Of a stretch of 64,000 bases of DNA, positions 60,827-64,000 are shown one piece after another. The notes beneath the pieces were generated by a model. It was not told where the DNA came from. It saw nothing but the letters and a program-made list of their open reading frames with translations, and did no database searches. The translations under genes were made by a program, and so were the position numbers. The stretch covers positions 1 to 64,000 of the forward strand of contig NZ_JACJPF010000107.1 in NCBI RefSeq assembly GCF_014695915.1, given 5' to 3'. This stretch comes from Trichocoleus sp. FACHB-40. GTDB taxonomy: Bacteria; Cyanobacteriota; Cyanobacteriia; Cyanobacteriales; FACHB-T130. Numbering within the stretch: position 1 is the stretch's first letter; each line of letters opens with the position of its first letter.

Positions 60827-62101
60827 ATGATGGGAGAAGAAAGACAAGGGACTGGGGACTGGGGACAAGGTACTGGGGAAGAGATACAAGGGAGATTTCC
60901 CAATCCCCAATCCCCAATCCCCAATCCCCAATCCTCAATCCCCAATCCCCAATCTCCAATCCCCATTAACGTCTACACTCAACACGAACAGGGACACCGC
61001 TGGCTCCAGCGATATCGAGGACAGCCAGCGGTGTTTGCTTGTATTTTAGGATTTACTGACACCGCCTTGATCCCCGGCATTTCTGCGGCTGGTGCAACGC
61101 CAGAAGATCGGCGATACACTGCGATCGCAGATGCTGAATTTTTGTATAACGGCCCTCGCCAACAGCCTCAATACCCTCTACCTCCCCTGCAAGCGGGAGC
61201 TTCACCAGTGCTAATCTCTCGCGCTGCAATCGAGGGTCTGAATATTCCAGTTTATTTATTTAATGCAGGTTTGCCCCAGCCGCCGAGTGTCCCAACAATT
61301 GATTTAGGGGGCTTTCCCGCCCGGTGTCTCAGTCAAGGAAATGCCCTGGAACTAACAACGGTCAAACATCTGCTCCAGCAGGGGCTTAGGTGGGGAGAAA
61401 AGCTGGCGGCAAATATTCCCAATGGGTATTTAATTCTGGGCGAGTGCGTGGTGGGGGGAACCACAACGGCTTTGGCTGTTTTAACTGGCTTGGGTTTCCC
61501 GGCTGTTGGTAAAGTCAACAGCAGCCACCCCAGTTGCAATCATTCTCAAAAGTGGGCTGTGGTGCAAGCTGGGCTACAAGCGGCGAGGATTGGGGAATGG
61601 GAAGACAAAAAAGTTGCTGCCTTCTCTTCCCCACTCCCCAGTCCCGGCGAAGCAATTGACCCTTTGCAGCTGGTGGCGGCAATTGGAGATCCGATGCAAG
61701 TTGTGGCGGCGGGGATGGCGATCGCTGCTAGTCGTAGCTGCGGTGTTTTGCTTGCTGGTGGGACGCAAATGCTGGCTGTATATGCCTTGATGCAGGCAAT
61801 ATCACGTCAATGTAACCTGTCCTGGCAACCAGAACAAGTAGTGGTAGGAACAACCCGCTGGGTGGCAGAAGACTCTACGGGCGACACTATTGGATTAGCA
61901 AAAACTATCAACCCAGTTTCCCTAATGGCTACTGGGCTAAGTTTTGCGGCTTCTCGTTACCCTCAACTGAGGGCTTATGAGCAAGGATATGTCAAAGAAG
62001 GTATGGGTGCAGGGGGATGCGCGATCGCAGCTACACTAACCCAAGGCTGGCACCAAAAGCAATTACTCTATGCTATTGAAACGTTAATAGAACGTTGTTG
62101 A
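60827..62101 (+). CDS. cobT: Nicotinate-nucleotide-dimethylbenzimidazole phosphoribosyltransferase (CobT family)
   Basis: The protein has 424 aa from ATG 60827 after GGAATAAAGG. Conserved segments: FACILGFTDTALIPGISAAG, TPEDRRYTAIADAEFL, GECVVGGTTTALAVLTGLG and VNSSHPSCNHSQKW, then AGGTQMLAVYAL. This is the archaeal/cyanobacterial CobT subfamily used in cobamide lower-ligand activation. Residues about 5-46 are heptad-repeat-encoded ([22 protein letters not shown]), lying between the start codon and the first conserved strand INVYTQHEQGHRW. A second, shorter repeat-like insert is at about 260-275 (WEDKKVAAFSSPLPSPG). Confidence 0.85.
   Translation: MMGEERQGTGDWGQGTGEEIQGRFPNPQSPIPNPQSSIPNPQSPIPINVYTQHEQGHRWLQRYRGQPAVFACILGFTDTALIPGISAAGATPEDRRYTAIADAEFLYNGPRQQPQYPLPPLQAGASPVLISRAAIEGLNIPVYLFNAGLPQPPSVPTIDLGGFPARCLSQGNALELTTVKHLLQQGLRWGEKLAANIPNGYLILGECVVGGTTTALAVLTGLGFPAVGKVNSSHPSCNHSQKWAVVQAGLQAARIGEWEDKKVAAFSSPLPSPGEAIDPLQLVAAIGDPMQVVAAGMAIAASRSCGVLLAGGTQMLAVYALMQAISRQCNLSWQPEQVVVGTTRWVAEDSTGDTIGLAKTINPVSLMATGLSFAASRYPQLRAYEQGYVKEGMGAGGCAIAATLTQGWHQKQLLYAIETLIERC
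60842..60966. repeat. Heptad palindromic element inside cobT 5' end
   Basis: GGGACTG/GGGGACAAGG units are followed by an AGAGATACAAGGG spacer and CCCAATC/CCCCAAT units. Orientation is reversed relative to the arrays at 32752 and 53138: the C/T pattern of one arm here matches the complement of the other there. The element is translated in frame. Confidence 0.88.
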
Positions 62102-62157
62102 GGTATTGAGTATTCAGTATGAAGTATAAATTTAACCTTTATCCTTCTGACTGTTGC

Positions 62158-62535
62158 TTAAGAGTGGATTCTTTTAGAAAGTAACTGTTCTTCCAAGGCG
62201 GCGATGCGATTATAAGCGGCTGTAAGTTGTGCGGTTAGGCGTTGGATTTGAATTTCCGGCGACAATTCCTTTTCACTACTCTTGAAGTTGCCGTCTAAAC
62301 CGTTGGTATCAACCAATACATCCTTATGCTCCATCACTGAAGTCATACTGCTGTAGCTTTGATACGAGTAGCGGCTATTATTGGCTCCTATCGGCGGGGG
62401 TGTACCAACTTGGACAGGCGCTTGCTTGCTTTGCGACAGAGAGTCAGAGACTTTCTGATTCAGCTGTTCGAGCATTTCGTACACGACATCAACTTTATGA
62501 CTTAAAACGACAATTTGCTTTTGAAGTGAATCCAT
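62158..62535 (-). CDS. Small coiled-coil hypothetical protein
   Basis: The protein has 125 aa. N-terminal coiled coil (MDSLQKQIVVLSHKVDVVYE, LEQLNQKVSDSL), a Ser/Tyr-rich middle (SRYSYQSYSSM) and a C-terminal coiled coil (IQRLTAQLTAAYNRIAALEE). The pattern of two short coiled coils is seen in some cyanobacterial hypothetical proteins. No function is assigned. It is convergent with cobT. Confidence 0.65.
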   Translation of the reverse strand: MDSLQKQIVVLSHKVDVVYEMLEQLNQKVSDSLSQSKQAPVQVGTPPPIGANNSRYSYQSYSSMTSVMEHKDVLVDTNGLDGNFKSSEKELSPEIQIQRLTAQLTAAYNRIAALEEQLLSKRIHS

Positions 62536-63016
62536 GCAATTTCCTGGTGTGTAACTTCTCCGATCTTCATGTTATGAAACAACAGTTCAAATAGCGTTTT
62601 ACTTATCAATTATTTAACTATTGGGTAAGATAAATTTTTTCACCAGGAGTTAAGCGTCTGTAAGACGCTGTATCCAGCATATAGATAGACATGACTGAGC
62701 GATTTCTTGGTTGCCCGATTAATAAACTATGACTGGAAAACTTGCGATTTGGAAGCTTTATGGTAAATTTCGCTCTTTTACGGCTATCTTGGTTGATTTT
62801 TATCTTCAACATTAAAAAATTTATTAGTTAAAAGCATGGTAAAAAAATATACTCAGTAAATACGAAAATGCAGGCTATGTATGATGTTCCGGCGGGGGCA
62901 AAAAAATATTGAATGTTATAAATATTGTCTGTACACAAGAACACAAAGTTATGTTAATTTAATCAAATAAGCAAAATCCTTTTTATTGACGTAAATTTAG
63001 CCATTTAGAAGAAAAA
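62536..63016. other. Intergenic region upstream of the CpcS-like lyase gene
   Basis: This is an A/T-rich stretch of 480 bp. A minus-strand frame of 64 codons at 62618-62812 (ATG 62812, ending in RRLTPGEKIYLTQ) could be a small gene, but there is no clear ribosome site and I do not recognise it. The rest is probably promoter of the lyase gene and of the coiled-coil gene. Confidence 0.4.
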
Positions 63017-63655
63017 ATGCTCAGCATAAGAGAGTTTTTTACCGCTTGCACAGGAGTATGGACAACCGAAAGAACGTATCATTCTGTCTTAAGCGGTCAG
63101 GTGGAACGCTCTTATACAGAATTTCGGGTAGAACCCCTGACGCTGGAACAAAAGCAGCCAACTTTCGAGTTTTACTCGTTAAATGGAATTAAGGTAGACA
63201 CTGATCAGGTGAAGGAAGATGATCATGTCTGTCCGGGGTTTGCGATCGCGTTTGATACCATCTCGGAAAAGGGCGAACAAGTAGCGATGAGTTTGAAGGC
63301 GCTATTTGTGCCAGATGCTTACGTGGTGTCAGAAGAATCGCCAGCCAAAAAGCCTTCTCTACCCATCGCCGCTGATGTTCCCGTCGGGGAAGAAGTCATT
63401 GAGGGTTTTTATCTGCGGGATGAGGGATACTCAGAACCAGGAGCGATTGTGGGGCGCTTTACTTATCAGCCTACTCGCCAAATCCTGGAAATGATAACTT
63501 ACTATCGCCGTTCCGTAGCAGTGGATCAAATGCGGATTGTAGAGGATGATATCCGCTTACGCACGATTATTACCTACGAACGCCCTCAAAACGGCGAACC
63601 ACCAACGGTTATTGAATTGGTAGGCTTTGGGGTAGAGCGGCGACAAAAAAATTAA
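63017..63655 (+). CDS. Phycobiliprotein chromophore lyase, CpcS/CpeS family
   Basis: The protein has 212 aa. It is a lipocalin-like lyase that attaches phycocyanobilin-type chromophores to cysteine of phycobiliproteins. It matches the family in FFTACTGVWTTERTYHSV at the N-terminus and the SLKALFVPDAYVVS, GRFTYQPTRQILEMITYY and ELVGFGVERR segments. At 212 aa it is somewhat longer than CpcS-1. The exact member (CpcS, CpcU, CpeS) cannot be chosen from sequence alone. No phycobiliprotein structural gene is in the window. Confidence 0.82.
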   Translation: MLSIREFFTACTGVWTTERTYHSVLSGQVERSYTEFRVEPLTLEQKQPTFEFYSLNGIKVDTDQVKEDDHVCPGFAIAFDTISEKGEQVAMSLKALFVPDAYVVSEESPAKKPSLPIAADVPVGEEVIEGFYLRDEGYSEPGAIVGRFTYQPTRQILEMITYYRRSVAVDQMRIVEDDIRLRTIITYERPQNGEPPTVIELVGFGVERRQKN

Positions 63656-63711
63656 AAAGAAAAAATTAAAAAGGCATTTTGCCTTTCTAGCCCCTGTTTT
63701 CACGACAGTTT

Positions 63712-64000
63712 ATGATAAATCGACGGTCTTTTCTGCTGGGTGCTGGAACCCTGGCAATGAGTCAGCTGCTTGCAAGTTGTGGGAGTTCCCAAAACCCAGC
63801 TTTAAGAGTCAAACTGCTGAAAAATTCCATTCCCGCTCAGCTATTAAATGAATTTCGCCAGAGCCTAAAGCAATCAGCTACTCTGGATTTTACGCCAGAA
63901 ACACAATTAAAAGAGTTATTTACCCGTCTGGAAACTTGGCACAAACCAGGGGAGACGGGAAAGGGTTGGATGCGGATACCCTTTATTACAAAGACACCAG
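63712..64000 (+). CDS. Solute-binding lipoprotein, N-terminal part (cut by window edge)
   Basis: The ATG at 63712 opens a frame with a Tat-like or Sec signal (INRRSFLLGAGTLAMSQLLA) and lipobox LLASC (Cys near 24), then VKLLKNSIPAQLLNEFRQSL and LKELFTRLETW. This is the start of a family-1-like extracellular solute-binding protein of the PotD/spermidine-binding class. The substrate cannot be predicted from 96 residues. A weak AAAGGCA/TGCCTTT hairpin precedes it at about 63670. Confidence 0.65.
   Translation, partial: MINRRSFLLGAGTLAMSQLLASCGSSQNPALRVKLLKNSIPAQLLNEFRQSLKQSATLDFTPETQLKELFTRLETWHKPGETGKGWMRIPFITKTP

Noticed and set aside
60711-60959. Minus-strand frame encoding [12 protein letters not shown]-type sequence
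   Set aside because: It is the antisense reading of the heptad element in cobT and of the DUF2232 gene end; no independent ribosome site.

Overview
The window is chromosomal DNA of a cyanobacterium, probably a filamentous one. The octamer GCGATCGC (HIP1) occurs throughout on both strands. The genes include cyanobacterial markers: the group 2 sigma factor SigC, FurA with its five characteristic cysteines, a Ycf46 AAA+ ATPase, a phycobiliprotein lyase of the CpcS/CpeS type, TxlA/HCF164, a CSP41b-like protein, split pntA1/pntA2/pntB, DUF2808 and DUF2232 proteins, and a ChlH/CobN-type chelatase. Heptanucleotide repeat tracts (GGGGATT, CCCCAGT, CCAAAAT and similar) are frequent, as in many filamentous cyanobacteria. 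The species cannot be named from the sequence alone.

Layout. 1-1.2 kb: the right end of an insertion sequence that has cut a PD-(D/E)XK-like gene, a repeat-bearing gap, a small acidic protein gene and tRNA-Pro(CGG). 1.3-5.7 kb: lipA, gpsA, sigC and furA. 5.8-9.1 kb: three tandem paralogous peptidoglycan-binding proteins, convergent with furA. 9.7-15.2 kb (minus strand): the cluster rpmH, rnpA, PH-domain protein, yidC, jag/khpB, DUF177/YceD, ycf46 and an SH3-domain protein, which serves ribosome, RNase P and membrane-insertion functions. 15.4-19.5 kb: a DUF2808 protein and the pntA1-pntA2-pntB transhydrogenase operon. 20.4-28.3 kb: a serpin, bifunctional PutA, an NTF2-like protein with a 55-bp tandem duplication at its start, and a GT39-like membrane glycosyltransferase with TPRs. 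28.4-33.9 kb: two large sensor histidine kinases. 34.3-39.0 kb: a zinc-ribbon protein, an MDR alcohol dehydrogenase, secreted and anchored hypotheticals, a decayed VapBC pair and an intact HTH-PIN pair. 39.1-48.4 kb: CobN/ChlH-like chelatase, two signal-less peptidoglycan hydrolases, two thioredoxin-fold proteins, an SLH protein and a NIL-ferredoxin. 48.4-52.96 kb: ilvE, surE, two small ORFs, a CSP41b-like protein, pgsA and a sugar transferase. 53.1-64 kb: a long heptad array, a giant coiled-coil/Hsp70-like protein, a Crp-family regulator, a DUF2232 protein, CobT, a coiled-coil protein, a CpcS-like lyase and the start of a solute-binding lipoprotein.

The most distinctive feature is a family of heptad-built, imperfectly palindromic elements: a G-rich arm, a short spacer often containing GGACTCTTACCCAGTC, and a C-rich arm. 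They sit between genes and also inside genes (gpsA, a histidine kinase, cobN, cobT), where they keep the frame open and add low-complexity linkers. Other repeat-like inserts occur in putA, the GT39-like gene and the giant Hsp70-like gene. No CRISPR array, prophage or complete defence island was found.
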